Shown piece after piece: positions 10,861-23,800 of a DNA stretch of 64,000 nt. Source of the stretch: Siphonodentalium dalli (taxonomy: Eukaryota > Mollusca > Scaphopoda > Gadilida > Siphonodentaliidae); assembly GCA_032622095.1 (NCBI GenBank), contig CP136065.1, forward strand, positions 211,152,151 to 211,216,150. Reading direction: 5' to 3'. The stretch's first letter is position 1. Every line of letters starts with the position of its first letter. The position numbers and the translations under genes are program-made. Under the pieces are notes generated by a model that saw nothing but the letters and a program-made list of their open reading frames with translations, ran no database searches and was not told the origin of the DNA.

Positions 10861-11565
10861 CCTCTTGGATTTTACTCTTTGCATGACTAAATCCTTTGGC
10901 ACACCCTACAGACCAGATCCCTCATCTGATCACCAAACCTCATATGGATCTTCGGGGTGACCTCCAGATGGGAGCCATCAATTTTTTCCAAAATTAGTTG
11001 AATAAACATGCCAGCAGCCATCTTAGATTTCAAATTTGAATCCGTTGGCACACCTTGCAGCTCGCATTTATTGGAGAATTTTTTTGAAAATTTACTGGTA
11101 TGTTTAGGATCACCTCCAGATGGGATTGAATTTGAACAATTTTCGATAAAAAACATGGCAACTGGCAGCCATATTGGATTTTACTTTTCGCATGACTAAA
11201 TCCTTTGGCACCCCCTACAGACCACTCCCTGATCTGATTGTCACTAAACTTCATATGGATCTTTTGGGTGACCATTTGATGGGAGTCATAAAATTTTCTT
11301 TATTTCATTGAAAAACATGGCCAACAACGGCCATCTTGGATTTTACTCTTTGTATGACTAAATCATTTTGCACACTCCCTCATCCGATCAAACTCCATAT
11401 GGATCTTCAGGGTGACCTCGTAGATGGGAGCCATCTAAGATTTTACTCTTTATTATCTAGTATTACTGAATCCTTCGGCATTCCCCACAGCCAAACCTTT
11501 TCATACGATTAATCACAAGCGGTTTATGCATTTCAGGGTAACCTCTAGTTACATAAGCATGTAAA
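10861..11565. repeat. Degenerate tandem repeat, about 150-bp unit, 4-5 copies
   Basis: Units recur with 'ggcagccatcttggatttta', 'catgactaaatcctttggca', 'catatggatcttcggggtga' and 'cctccagatgggagccat', clearly diverged. No coding potential was recognised. Confidence 0.7.
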
Positions 11566-11743
11566 CTCTCCCGAGAGAGAGTATATAAGAGAATGCACTG
11601 GCTTACAAGGTCAAAGTAAATATTGTTAGGTCAATGTATTGTCTTTATAGGCAAGGCTCCATACAGGAGACTCGCATATATAAGAATGTATTGGCGCAGG
11701 GTTTTCACAAAATTTCAGGAAACTCCAGTCATGAAAGGGTTAA
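11550..11743. mobile_element. Family B element, right part (B5)
   Basis: Contains one degenerate hairpin module, the 'ggtcaaagtaaatattgtta' spacer and the right end ccagtcatgaaagggTTAA. The left terminus is missing. Confidence 0.65.
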
Positions 11744-12067
11744 AGCTGATGAAGTGAGCTGATGTCGATTTGCTGAGTGCTTGCATGCTTGAATGAGCAC
11801 AGTTCGTGTTTCTGAGTGCTTGAATGAGCACGTTTTGTGTGGAGATAGTGCTTAATTAAAATCACAAAACCATTGATAGAAAACTCATTTAAAGACTCGT
11901 GTGAAATACAGCTTAGTTCTGCAAGTACCCCCATATCATGAAGACTTGGGAGGCCCATGCCCTCTCTAATACGTAGACACTGGATTTAATGTCATCATCC
12001 ACTCTTGTAAACTGCTCAGTGCTCACTCCCTTTAGTGCCAAGTTACCAAGGAAAGGTCCACCTGTCG

Positions 12068-12445
12068 TTAAAGTGATGTGAAACACACCTGTAGGGTGAT
12101 CAAATAGAAATGGAGAATAATCTTGCTCAAAGTAGTTATTTTCACAATTATCATACCGTATCCAAATTGACAACACACCGTCATTCTTATATATTAATTA
12201 AATGCAGTGACTCTTGGTGGCGAAATTGTTTTCGATAGTTTATCACCAATAGTTGCGTCAAGAATTGAGAAATAAATATTAACAATTGAGCATAGTTCAG
12301 ACGATGTTTTCTATGGAGTGGTATTGTCGATTTGCCTGAAATTTTCGGCGATATTAGTAGAATGCTACATTTCCCAGGTTGGCATAGCTCCTGAATACTA
12401 ACTGATCAGTTTCACGCACCCCAACAAGTCCATAATATGTCTTAA
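12068..12445 (-). mobile_element. Family F TTAA element, copy F2
   Basis: TTAA at 12068 and 12442. Interior collinear with F1 (tagggtgatcaaatagaaat ... ggcatagctcctgaatact). Confidence 0.8.
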
Positions 12446-12449
12446 ACTG

Positions 12450-13504
12450 AGATTCTGACATTTGTTCATTGTCAAATGTTCAGCTTACGTGAACATGTTC
12501 CCTCTGCAGTGATTTTGTGGATTTTGGAAAATCCACTCTTCCCATTCAATTAGTGTTCATTCAAACATGCAGCCATGTCATTAAGTCATACCAGTAAGAT
12601 ATGTTGGTAACATATGAGAGATTATTATCCCAGTTTCATCACATTCTATATAGCATTTCTACAGCGATTACGAGAATCAAACTAAGAATCATGATTCTGA
12701 TTTTCATCAGATTTTTAGCCCCGATTTATCCTTTGATATTCATCATGCCTCAGTGTTCTTCAGACATTCCGGCGGCCAGAATATAACCAGCATCTAGATA
12801 ATTTATTCATGTTGGTGTTTTGTTGGGGAAGAGAATGACAAAATTGTTGCGAAATTGAACAGCTTTACTTGTATATGATCGTCACAATACAGCTTGAGAA
12901 CATTATGCAGAGAATACGACAAAAGCGTACGATTCCTGTCATAATAAGAATGACTATAACATTAAAGTAACTTAAAAACATGAGTAAATTGAGCAATCAC
13001 TGACCAAGAAGTTACAGACACCACCTAGTGACTACTATATCACCACTAATGCAGAATTGATTTATGTCCAGACTTATAGTGTCCTATTAAATCAGTCATC
13101 AATTATCTTAGTCAGACATTTCACACATGATAAGTGTTTAATTAATTAGAAATATAAAGGAGCATATGCAGCTAGGGATAAACAAATATTAAATAAATAA
13201 GTGTCATCCAAAATAGTGTCGAAATGTGAATTATTCACCAATCGGTCAGTGATTATTTGCATTACAATAACCTCTACAATGTGAAAAATTATAATAAATA
13301 AGTTGAACGTTAAATTAATAATAATGAACGAACAAATAACGATAATATTACAATGCGATAGCGATTAATTGAACTAAGCTATTAAAAATTGAACGATGGC
13401 TAAAAATTGGTTGTCTATGACAGTTTGCAACGGTGACTCAGCAGAAAAGGTGGAGATAATGTCAACTATGTCTTCTGAGTAGAATGGTGTAACAAAAATA
13501 TCTC
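12450..13504. other. Intergenic, no gene seen
   Basis: AT-rich, with small ORFs only and no recognisable family member. The piece 12655-12720 (gagaatcatgattctgattt-like) recurs near 4010, 39655 and 43490, so a minor dispersed repeat is present. Confidence 0.5.
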
Positions 13505-13903
13505 TTAACCCTTTACCCAACAGAAGGGCCCTGTGCCAATGCATTCTCTTATATATGCGAGTCGACCATAGGTCGCCTCGCATATATAAGAGAATGCATT
13601 GGCTTAACACATTAAAAATTATAAAATTGTTAAAGAATGTAAGAAAAAATGGTAAAAAGTGTTAAAAAAAGATTTTTTTTAGGCCAATGCATTCTCTTAT
13701 ATATGCGAGGCGACCTATGGTCGACTCGCATATATAAGAGAATGCATTGGCACAGGGCATAACTGTAACAATCACAATGTGGTCAAGGAGCGGTTCCAAT
13801 GATATCCATATTTGTATGGTTTTATTGAGACAGACCCAAGATAATTTAGGCTGTTGAAGCTTTATTTGACCGGTTTTGGCCGGTTTGTTGGGTAAAGGGT
13901 TAA
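13505..13903. mobile_element. Family A TTAA element, copy A1 (full length)
   Basis: TTAACCCTTTACCCAACA on the left, tgttgggtaaagggTTAA on the right. Two mutually inverted hairpin modules lie near 13538-13605 and 13684-13754, with stems starting ccaatgcattctcttatata and tips gaccataggtc. A 'ttggccggttttggccggtt' arm sits at the right. On the minus strand the arm supplies AATAAA at 13861-13866, the first one downstream of the Mhc stop. Confidence 0.9.
13861..13866 (-). terminator. Candidate Mhc polyadenylation signal inside MITE A1
   Basis: The first AATAAA on the minus strand after the tail-exon stop (14733) lies in the right arm of family A element A1. No AATAAA or ATTAAA was seen between 13904 and 14732. 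Implied 3' UTR about 0.87 kb. Confidence 0.3.
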
Positions 13904-14732
13904 ATTATCATTCTAAAAAACTTCTATGTTTGTGATAACTTATCTTTGAAGATCTAGAGACTAACACAGTTTAGCAACAATGAGCTTGTTAGTACTTGAC
14001 TCAGCTGAATATATCATTGAATTCTATTGATAAAATATAGAAATTTTTCCCCTTTTCTGAGCCACCTTCTAAATCACCATGATCAATTGATAATCAACAT
14101 ATTTTGAGTAAAGCACAGAAGTGAATAAACCAAATGTTAATGTTCAATTTCTTCAAGTAACCTCGTGCTCCTAAATAATGAATTGATGTATGAATCTGTA
14201 TGTTTCATCCCAAATGAAGATAAACAATGTCAGTGGGGGAAGATGCATAACTACTGAAATGCTTTCTAAGTGAGAAAACTATAAAATGTGGGATAATTTT
14301 AAAATATCTGCATGGAATATATTTCTTATTTTGAATTACTTTGTCAGATAGTAAGTCAGACAGTCTAAAATTCACATAATTCTTGTTGTTATTCAGTGAT
14401 ATGTTCTAATGAATTCAGGAAAATTGATGAATGTGCCTTATCACTTAAAAACTCTGAACTAAAACAGGCAGTGAAGATTGCCACAAGTTACATAAAATCA
14501 GCTCTCTCTGATGATTTCATGCAACAAGTGGCAATCTGTCGACCACTATAAACTAAACAACTAAAATTCCATGCAGACTCGTCTAGCACCAGAAATATAT
14601 TTATACAATAAAACTGTCTGGGAGCAGACAGAATTAATTTTCCCTTCTCTTTTCACTTCTTCCCTCTCGAGCGTGAGGGATATGTTGATGCTGAATCTCG
14701 GTATATCCTTGAGTGTGTGGATTTTATGAGCA

Positions 14733-14855
14733 TCATTTTGTTGTTTCGCTCTCGAAGGCGGGGGTAACTGAGCGTCGAATGGGTGTACTGTAGCCAGAAG
14801 CAATGGAAACCCCTCTACTGGAGTAAGCGTAACCATTTCCATTGAAAAGCGGCAA
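14733..14855 (-). CDS. Mhc: Mhc candidate terminal exon: 40-residue tailpiece
   Basis: Acceptor atttctattcttgcag is strong. Phase 0 entry from exon 14 gives [20 protein letters not shown] then [20 protein letters not shown] and TGA. The peptide is non-helical, basic and Ser/Thr-rich, with RRSVTP resembling a kinase site, as expected for molluscan myosin tailpieces, which are phosphorylated in catch-type muscle. It lies 11 kb from exon 14. A longer ORF exists in another frame (112 codons), so transcript evidence is needed to fix the join. The first AATAAA downstream lies within element A1. Confidence 0.6.
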   Translation of the reverse strand: MPLFNGNGYAYSSRGVSIASGYSTPIRRSVTPAFESETTK

Positions 14856-17800
14856 CTGCAAGAATAGAAATAAAATTTAATTAGAGTGACCATCCCCAAT
14901 AAATAGAAGTAGAGGCTACGATAACAAACAAAAAATTAATATAGAGAATAATCACTTTGATTATTATTATTATTATTTACATTTGTATAGCGCCTAACCC
15001 ACAACAGAATTGTGTTCGCAGGCGCTGTTACATAAAAGAATCGATAAAAGTATATATACAATAAAACAGATTGGATAAGAAATACGTGAGGGTTAAAATG
15101 ACTGAATCAAAGAGATACGCGAATCCTAAAAAAAATAAAAAAGATGCTCAAAATACATCTGTAGTTAAAAGTCAGTTTGAGAAATAAAAATCATAAACAT
15201 CCATTAACGGTAAGATTAAGTCAGTTGACTCCATATGCAATTTTAAAAAGGTGAGTTTTTAAAAGTTTTCGGAATTCTAAATCTGGTGACGTGAAGTAAT
15301 TCATGAGAGACAGGGACATTGTACAAACACGAGAGCACATTGCGCTCAAGTATTTTACAAAATAGTCCCTGTCTCGCATGAATTATTTCACGTCACCAGT
15401 TCAATCAAGTGATTGTTCTGTTTATTATATTCCACTACAAACATGTGATTTACCAGAAATCCGAATAATACACAACGCATACATTTTGATAGCACGTATG
15501 AATACATAACGCTAGTTAACCCTTCACCCAACAAACCGGCCAAAACCGGCCAAAACAAGCTTCGACAGCCTAAAATATCTTCGGTCTGTCTCAATAGAAC
15601 CATACAAATATGGATATCATTGGAACCGGATCATTGACCACATTGTGATGGTTACAGTTATGCCCTGTGCCAATGCATTCTCTTATATATGCGAGTCGAC
15701 CATAGGTCGCCTCGCATATATAAGAGAATGCATTGGCCTAAAAAAAATCTTTTTTTAACACTTTTTACTATTTTTTCTTACATTCTTTAACAATTTTATA
15801 ATTTTTAATGTGTTAAACCAATGCATTCTCTTATATATGCGAGGCGACCTATGGTCGACTCGCATATATAAGAGAATGCATTGGCACAGGGCCCTTCTGT
15901 TGGGTAAAGGGTTAAAGTGACATAATTTACTGGTAACATTATCATTTATAATCACTCGAGAAATCAAGGTAAATCACACAGGAATGTAATAATGTGTTTT
16001 ACACAATCCCATTCTTTCTGGGGAACTAGTAAGAAGCTCATGCACATGTTCCTGAATCCTGATAAAGTGACAATGACCACTTGTTTTTAATTGACAAAAG
16101 TGTTAAATAAGTCTGTAATAGACACGAAAGAAAGCCTTTGGGGAGTATGTTAAAATATTAGCATTTATATGCTAGCACTGCAATTATTTAGAAAGGCTCC
16201 TTCTGATTGGTGTAAAAGGAATTTTCTGGGAGGTTAATCCCAATTGCTTGCTTGTTGTGGATTTCCCTCCTTTAAGTGAGGAGCACCCCATTATATTGGG
16301 TATACAATAACAATTACAGCCAATCAGAAATAGTTTTATTTGATAGTCTCCAATTACAGACAATCAGAAATAGTTTGCTATAGGTCCCATTAAACTCAAG
16401 AGGAAATACAGCAAGTGCTGATTGCAATTGTTTTTGTACTCTTGATTTTTTGGGTAGGAGGATCCATGTACCAACAAAATAAAAAAAAGGCTCTACAACC
16501 TTCAATCAAATATGTTTTGAAAAATTTAGCTCCAAACATAAGTACATTAAAGTTACATGATAAAAAATAAATGAAAAACAAATCATGTTTCACAATCAAC
16601 ATTTTCAATCATGTAAGTTTGTTTAAGCACCTTACTTTGAATTAAAAAGTAAAAATGGTATGAACGCTATGTATGAGATTTTCATCAGTCACATGGAATA
16701 TTTAAGGTGATAGTTACTATATTCTCAAAGCATGAAAAATCCACATGAGAATAAAATGCATTTATCAGCCTAATATTTTGTAGGTTGTGATATCTACAAA
16801 TTTTAATTCGAAATAACGTCAAAACCACCAGTTTGGTCTCAATCTATTAAAAACTGCTTATCTGAGAGAATAAATACCGGGTATGTGAATATTAAATTAA
16901 AAAAATCAGTCTATAAACATCATATCCTAAAAAGGTCATTGTTCAAACTATGATGTCATTTATCTAAAATTTAATATTTACTAACAGAGGTGAATAAAAA
17001 TGAGGCTAATAAGAGCAAATTACATCAATTGCTTATTGAAGTTTCATGCCTTCAACATTTAACCTTTTAGAGCGAAATATGCAATTGAAAATAGAACAGA
17101 ACGGGCAAGGCAGTAAGAGTATAGCGAGCATAACGAGCATTTAACAGTCAATAAGACAACAGAGAAGACATGACATGAAAGGTAAGTATAACGTATGAGT
17201 GATTCAACAAGAGGGTTTAATGGGGTAAGTAAGACATTTATATCGAGTAATTTAACAAGAGCGTTTAATGGAGTAAGTAAGACATATATATCAGAATAAT
17301 TACATTCGCTTCAATCTCCATACTATTTCCTCTTTGGTTTCTAAAATGCCAATGTATTTAAATAGGATAATTACAATAGGGCGGAATTGAACATTGAGCA
17401 TAGCAATTTTGTCACGGCGACATGTGACCTCACGGCAATGTCAATATAGAGTTCCCAATATTTAACGATATTTTCAACTCAAAAAGCACTTTGATGTTGA
17501 CATTTTAATGTAATTATAAGTACTAATCTCATTTTTTTAATATTATTACACAATTTAAAGTCATCATACTGATCACAAACTGTTTATAAATAAATTGCAA
17601 ATTATAAGTTTGTGATTCGGTAGTACGACTTTAACCCTTTCAGTGCCAAGTCCGATTTTTGTATCAACCCATATACCCTGTGCCAATGCATTCTCTTATA
17701 TATGCGAGTCGACCATAGGTCGCCTCGCATATATAAGAGAATGCATTGGCCTAACAATTTTTCATCATTTGTTATTATTTATTACAATTTTTTACAATTT

Positions 17801-20800
17801 TAATAATTTTTTCTTATATTCTTTAACTCTTTCAGTGCCAGACTTATTTTGTAGGTTTAGTGCTAGGGAATCTTACGTTTTTCATGGGCATCAAAATTAT
17901 TACTATGAATACTTGGTGATAGTTTTGAGTTATAACATGCCCTTAAGGTTTTAACCAGTTTGGTTTTAAATTCGCTATAGCATACTTAAGCATACCCAAA
18001 ACATATTCAACCCCAAAAAAAATAAAATTTGTTTTTAATTTTTAATTTTTTAGGGCCGATTTTATCAGCCCTGGCACTCTACAGACCGTAAATTAGGGCC
18101 AATGAGATCGGTCCGTGGCACTGAAAGAGTTAAACTGTGTAATTGCATTAGCAAATGGAGATTATTCCTTTAAGATATACAGCATTGAGTAAGAAAAGTA
18201 GTAAAAGTAGTAAAAGTAGTAAAAGTAGTAAAAGTAGTGAATATAAACGAAGAATAAAAAGGCGGCCTGAACAAATGCAGTACAAGTTTTGTATAACAAA
18301 CAATAAATAAAGGCCGCCTGAAGAAACGAAGCACACGTAGCATCAAGCCTTGAAATAGCATGTCTGTCATTTGCAGAATGAGGTCCCCAGAGGGTGAATT
18401 TAGTGATGCTACCCTGCATAGCTGGCTAGCATCACCAAATTCACCCTCTGGGAACCTCATTCTGCTTACAACTCAGCAGAATGAGGTTCCCAGAGGGTGA
18501 ATTTGGTGATGCTAACCCGCTATGCGGGGGTAGCATCACTGAATTCTCCCTCTGGGGACCTCATTCTGCAAATGACAGGCACACTATTTCAAGGCTTGCG
18601 TAGCATCTAACAATAAAGAATAAAAGAAAGGCTGCATGAGCACATATCCCCTTAAAGATCCATGCAGACGGCGTCTCGAGCGGAGCGCCATTCACGATTT
18701 CTGCGTCTGACACTGATTTAGATCTAACGTAATACCAAAATTACATTCACATGTCATGAGTTGAGGGTATCGTGGCGAAACTTTAAATGCAAGAATATGT
18801 GAATTGAGTAATTGGATGTTAAGTGCGGTGCGTTTACTCAGTAGTTTCATGAATATTTGATTATGAAAAGTGACTGAAATGTCAGAAATGGATAGAACCA
18901 GTCAAGATTGTACTATTGAACATTGTGATCACGTCAGATTCACTTCTGATTGAAAGGGTTTACTATAGTCTTACATATAATCAGCACATTTAAACTATAA
19001 CATAATTAAAGCACGCAGCCTGAAGTATGATGTAATTCAGCAACAATAATTTTATGCGTTGACGCCGACAACGCAGAAAACATGCCATTTGCAACACTGA
19101 TCTCGCTTTCGACGCCAACTGTAAAGACCTTCGAAGGCTGCCTCATTGGTTTTTATTTTAATATTGCCATTTCAGACTATTTGCACATTTCCTAGAATAT
19201 AATTTTGCTGGTGGATCTTATGTTCTGACAGATAAAAGATTGTCAAGTGGCATATCTAGTAATTACACATATTTATAGTGTCAGATCCTCTACAATATGT
19301 AAAATTTGCAATAGCGCACAAATTATTGACACTCGGCCTTTTGTCAATATCAGTCTTGACTGACATTGTCACATTAGTCCACGAAAACAAAGGAAACTTG
19401 GTTCATTTCCATGGAATAAAAGAATATCTTATTCATTGTTGTATTTGTGAGTTTCATCTATAAATATATAGCATTTTAATTCCATTAACATGGGACCAGT
19501 TTTGAATTCTGAGGAATAACATTCCTTCGACATTGTGGACAATTTCTATGGCATTGAAACTGATCATAAGTGTATGATATATTTCTCTTCATTTTATTAA
19601 AAGAACAATGTAAAATGCGGAGACTTTATGGCTTTTAACGCACAATTTGATTAGCCCAAATATGTTGCAAATTTAGTAACTTAGTAGGAGCTCATGTCTT
19701 AAGCAGAAACAAGAGGCAAATGAAGCTCAGCTCAGCCTAAGAATTACTGATGGTCTAGCACAGCGCAGACTATAAAGAAGATTCAAGTTTGTGTATTGGT
19801 ACAGAGCAGGCCACATGTACATGTATATACCTGGCTATATGTCCATATCCAAATAATCCTGTAGCAAATAAAGACAAATAATTAACTATCAGTGTTTCAG
19901 AACTGGGGTATTGTAATTAACCCTTTCATGACGGGAGTTCATGACGGGAGCTGCATTAAAGATCATGTGCCACTGCATTCTCTTATCTATGCGAATCTCC
20001 CATAGGGAGCCTCGCATATATAGGAGAATGCACTGGCTTACAAGGTCAAGGTAAATATTGATAAGGCAATGTATTCTCTTATATATGCGGGGCTGGTGCA
20101 GCATTAAAGATGATGTGCCATTGCATTCTCTTATAAGTGCGAGTCTACCATAGGGAGCCTCGCATATATAAGAGAATGCACTGGCTTACAAGATCAAGGT
20201 AAATATTGTATTGTTGGGCCATTGTATTCTCTTATATATGCGAGGCTCCCTATGGGAGACTCGCATATATAAGAGAATGCATTGGCACATCATTTTCGCA
20301 AAATTTAAGGAAGCTCCAGTCATGAAAGGGTTAATTGTTCTCAGATGTTCACGTTTTTTCCTCCCAAGTGAAATTGTATTAAGACTTGTTTTATGAAGCA
20401 AATTGCGAAACATTCGATGCTCTTATCTCTTCCCGGCATCACTTTCAACAACAAATAATAATGAGAAACTCGCATTGAAGGCATGAAGCATTATGATGTC
20501 CATATAGATATATATAAATATATAATTATATATCTGGTGTTACACTTATTTACACATTATTACATGTATTGAAAATCATACACGCATTACAGCTGAACAG
20601 TATTATGTCTAAAAATTAAAAATATTCAAATTTTAAAATTTTCGGTCTCAGTTTGTGGCAAAATTTTTATAATAAAAAAATTCCGAGTGACAGAAGCTCT
20701 TGTTGAATTGTCTCACTGACAAAATGTATTTTATATCCATCTATATATAGAACGTTCAAGGGAAGAGATACTCCATCTTTAAGCGCATTTTTAACGTCAT

Positions 20801-23800
20801 AGCAATTGTGGCAACAACATAGAATAAAAAACAAATAACAATAATATACATAGACAAAGATTGGCGATGCTTTTATACAACAGACATTTAACTGACTAGG
20901 AAACTAATTATTTTTTTCATGAACGCTAGCAATGAAAAATGAACTAACATTAAACTGAAGCCATATATGCAAATGAGGCGCTGCTATGCAATGATTTTCT
21001 AGTACCCAGTTCACTTCAAAATATGGAGATTCAACACTGATTCAAATACAAAATTCAGCAACATAACTCAATATCAGATTCCCAGAACACAAATGAGAGG
21101 AGAGAGACCGTTTCTGTGTAGTGCCGATTTCTTGCGGGGTGTTTCCTCAGAGCACGATATTTATGTTGTTTTCAACAGTTTTATGATATGTCATACAGTA
21201 ATGCCCTAAATAATCGACTCCTTAACCACAGCAGAATTATGGGTATTTTTTCAGGATTTAGTCGGAAATATAGCCATATTTCCGACTAAATCCTGAAAAT
21301 TTACCCATAATTCTGCTGTGGTTAAGGAGTCGATTATTTAGGGCAATACTGTATTTGCGCACACACAACTCAGCCTACTAAATGAAAAGTATCTGTAGAT
21401 AGGTGTAGACCGAGTTTTATAGTGTAATATTTTATACACCATGGGGCTGAAGTCGAATATTGAAAACCAACCAGCAAAACGGTTAATTTTCAAATCATAT
21501 TTGTAGATGAGGCTCATTTTGGATGATGAGGAAGGTGCCTGAGGACATATTAAATTAGTGTGGTCACCCAACTGCTAAATTTGCATATACGACCGACATA
21601 CGTAAATATTAGACGGGTTCTTGCCCTCAAACAATGATTTCCCAATGAAAGAAGCTATTACATCAAAATAATTGGTGATTTTCAGGGGTTGATCTAAAGC
21701 AATTTTCGATTCTGCCCTATAAAGCTTGGTCATTGAAATTAGGCACCCTAATTTAAGCTTGGGTGATATATATCTCTGTGCCACAAATATATTTTGGTTT
21801 GATATAAATATTTACAGGTGAATTAGCTTGTGGATTTTACTGTATTACAATAGATGCATCAGCAATATTATGCAGAGAGATATTGCTGGACATAACACTG
21901 ATGAAATCTGCATGAATTGGATTGCGATATGTTCATTGTACCTACTCCAAGAAGTTGATGGACAACACCACAATGGTTTTGGGCTGTCTAACAGTTGTGA
22001 ATTGACTACTTGCTTAGTATGAACCCGTTCTATACTAAATACTCATTGACGAGTAGTTATCCCTTAGGAAATGTTCAGATAATAAGTTCAACAAATAACT
22101 ATTGTTGAACTTATTATCTGAACATTTCTACCAAAGAATATGAGTTCTGCACTTTTATTATCTTCTCTACATACTGTCTGCTCATTCTACCTGATCATCC
22201 CTCCAATATATAATGGGTTATTCCAATGAATACTGTTATAGCTGAATGAGAAAATCCATTTAGTAAAGAAAGGATTAATTAAGGTGGCCAAGTTCAAGTC
22301 ATGAATGGATGCCCAAACTCAAATCTGGATCGCCCCCTGATAAAAACAATGTGCATTGTAATGTTAGATATGCAAACGTTAACGTGCGCCATGTAACACG
22401 TGTCCAACAACATGGTGTGAGTGTAATCTCCATTTCTTCAAGTGAACAAACTTACTTTACTCAATAACTTGGCGTCTTGTAGTCTAAAGAAAAATTGACA
22501 AATTAGTTAAGGTTTAACTGTAAAATTCTTTTTCTGCTGAAATATAAGAATCAGTAAGACTCTAGGCGGAAACATATATAATAAGCTGAAATAGCAAAAA
22601 CATACCATATTTCAATAACTATCATATTTTGAACTAACACGTTCACTGCCGACGCCCATTCAATTACATGCAAAAAGTATGAGATAAATCGTAGTCGGCA
22701 GTGGCATGTTAAAACTGAAATTATGTATGTAGTATAAAATGGCATTTTTGAATGATTCAATGAACTCATTTGCAGAACATTTCTTCTGGTCCAAGTCTAT
22801 CTTGAGTGCAGATGACAAGTGTTCATTGTAATTGTAAGTCTATCTCGGGTGAGGATGACAAGTCGTCATTGTAATTTTAAGTCTATCTTGGGTGCGGATG
22901 ACAAGTGCTCATAGTAATTGTAAGTCTATCTATCGCGGGTGCAGATGACAAGTGTTTATTGTAATTGTAAGTCTATCTCAGGCACGGATGACAAGTCATC
23001 ATTGTAATTTTAAGTCTATCTCGGGTGTGGATGACAAGTCATCATTGTAATAGTAAGTCTATCTCCGGTGCGGACAAGTGTTTATTGTAATTGTAAGTCT
23101 ATCGCGGGTGCAGATGACAAGTGTTCATTGTAATTGTAAGTCTATCTCGATTGCGGATGATAAGTGTTTATTGTAATTGTAAGTCTATCTCGGGTGAGGA
23201 TGACAAGTTGTCATTGTAATTTTAAGTCTATCTTGGGTGCGGATGACAAGTGTTTATTGTAATTGTAAGTCTATCTATCGCGGTGCATATGACAAGTGTT
23301 TATTGTAACTGTAAGTCTATCTCGGGTGCAGATGACAAGTGTTCCTTGTATCTGTAAGTCTATCTCGGGTGCAGATGACAAGTGTTCCTTGTATCTGTAA
23401 GACTATCTCGGGTGCAGATGACAAGTGTTCATTGTAATTGTAAGTCTATCTCGATTGCGGATGATAAGTGTTTATTGTAATTGTAAGTCTATCTCGGGTG
23501 AGGATGACAAGTTGTCATTGTAATTTTAAGTCTATCTTGGGTGCGGATGACAAGTGTTTATTGTAATTGTAAGTCTATCTATCGCGGTGCATATGACAAG
23601 TGTTTATTGTAACTGTAAGTCTATCTCGGGTGCAGATGACAAGTGTTCCTTGTATCTGTAAGACTATCTCGGGTGCAGATGACAAGTGCTCATAGTAATT
23701 GTAAGTCTATCTATCGCGGTGCATATGACAAGTGTTTATTGTAATTGTAAGTCTATCTCGGGTGAGGATGACAAGTATTTATTGTAACTGTAAGTCTCTC

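Noticed and set aside
14561-14899. 112-codon minus-strand ORF starting MGMVTLIKF
   Set aside because: It runs through the acceptor of the Mhc tail exon in a different frame from the one set by the phase 0 donor, so it is probably a shadow of that exon.
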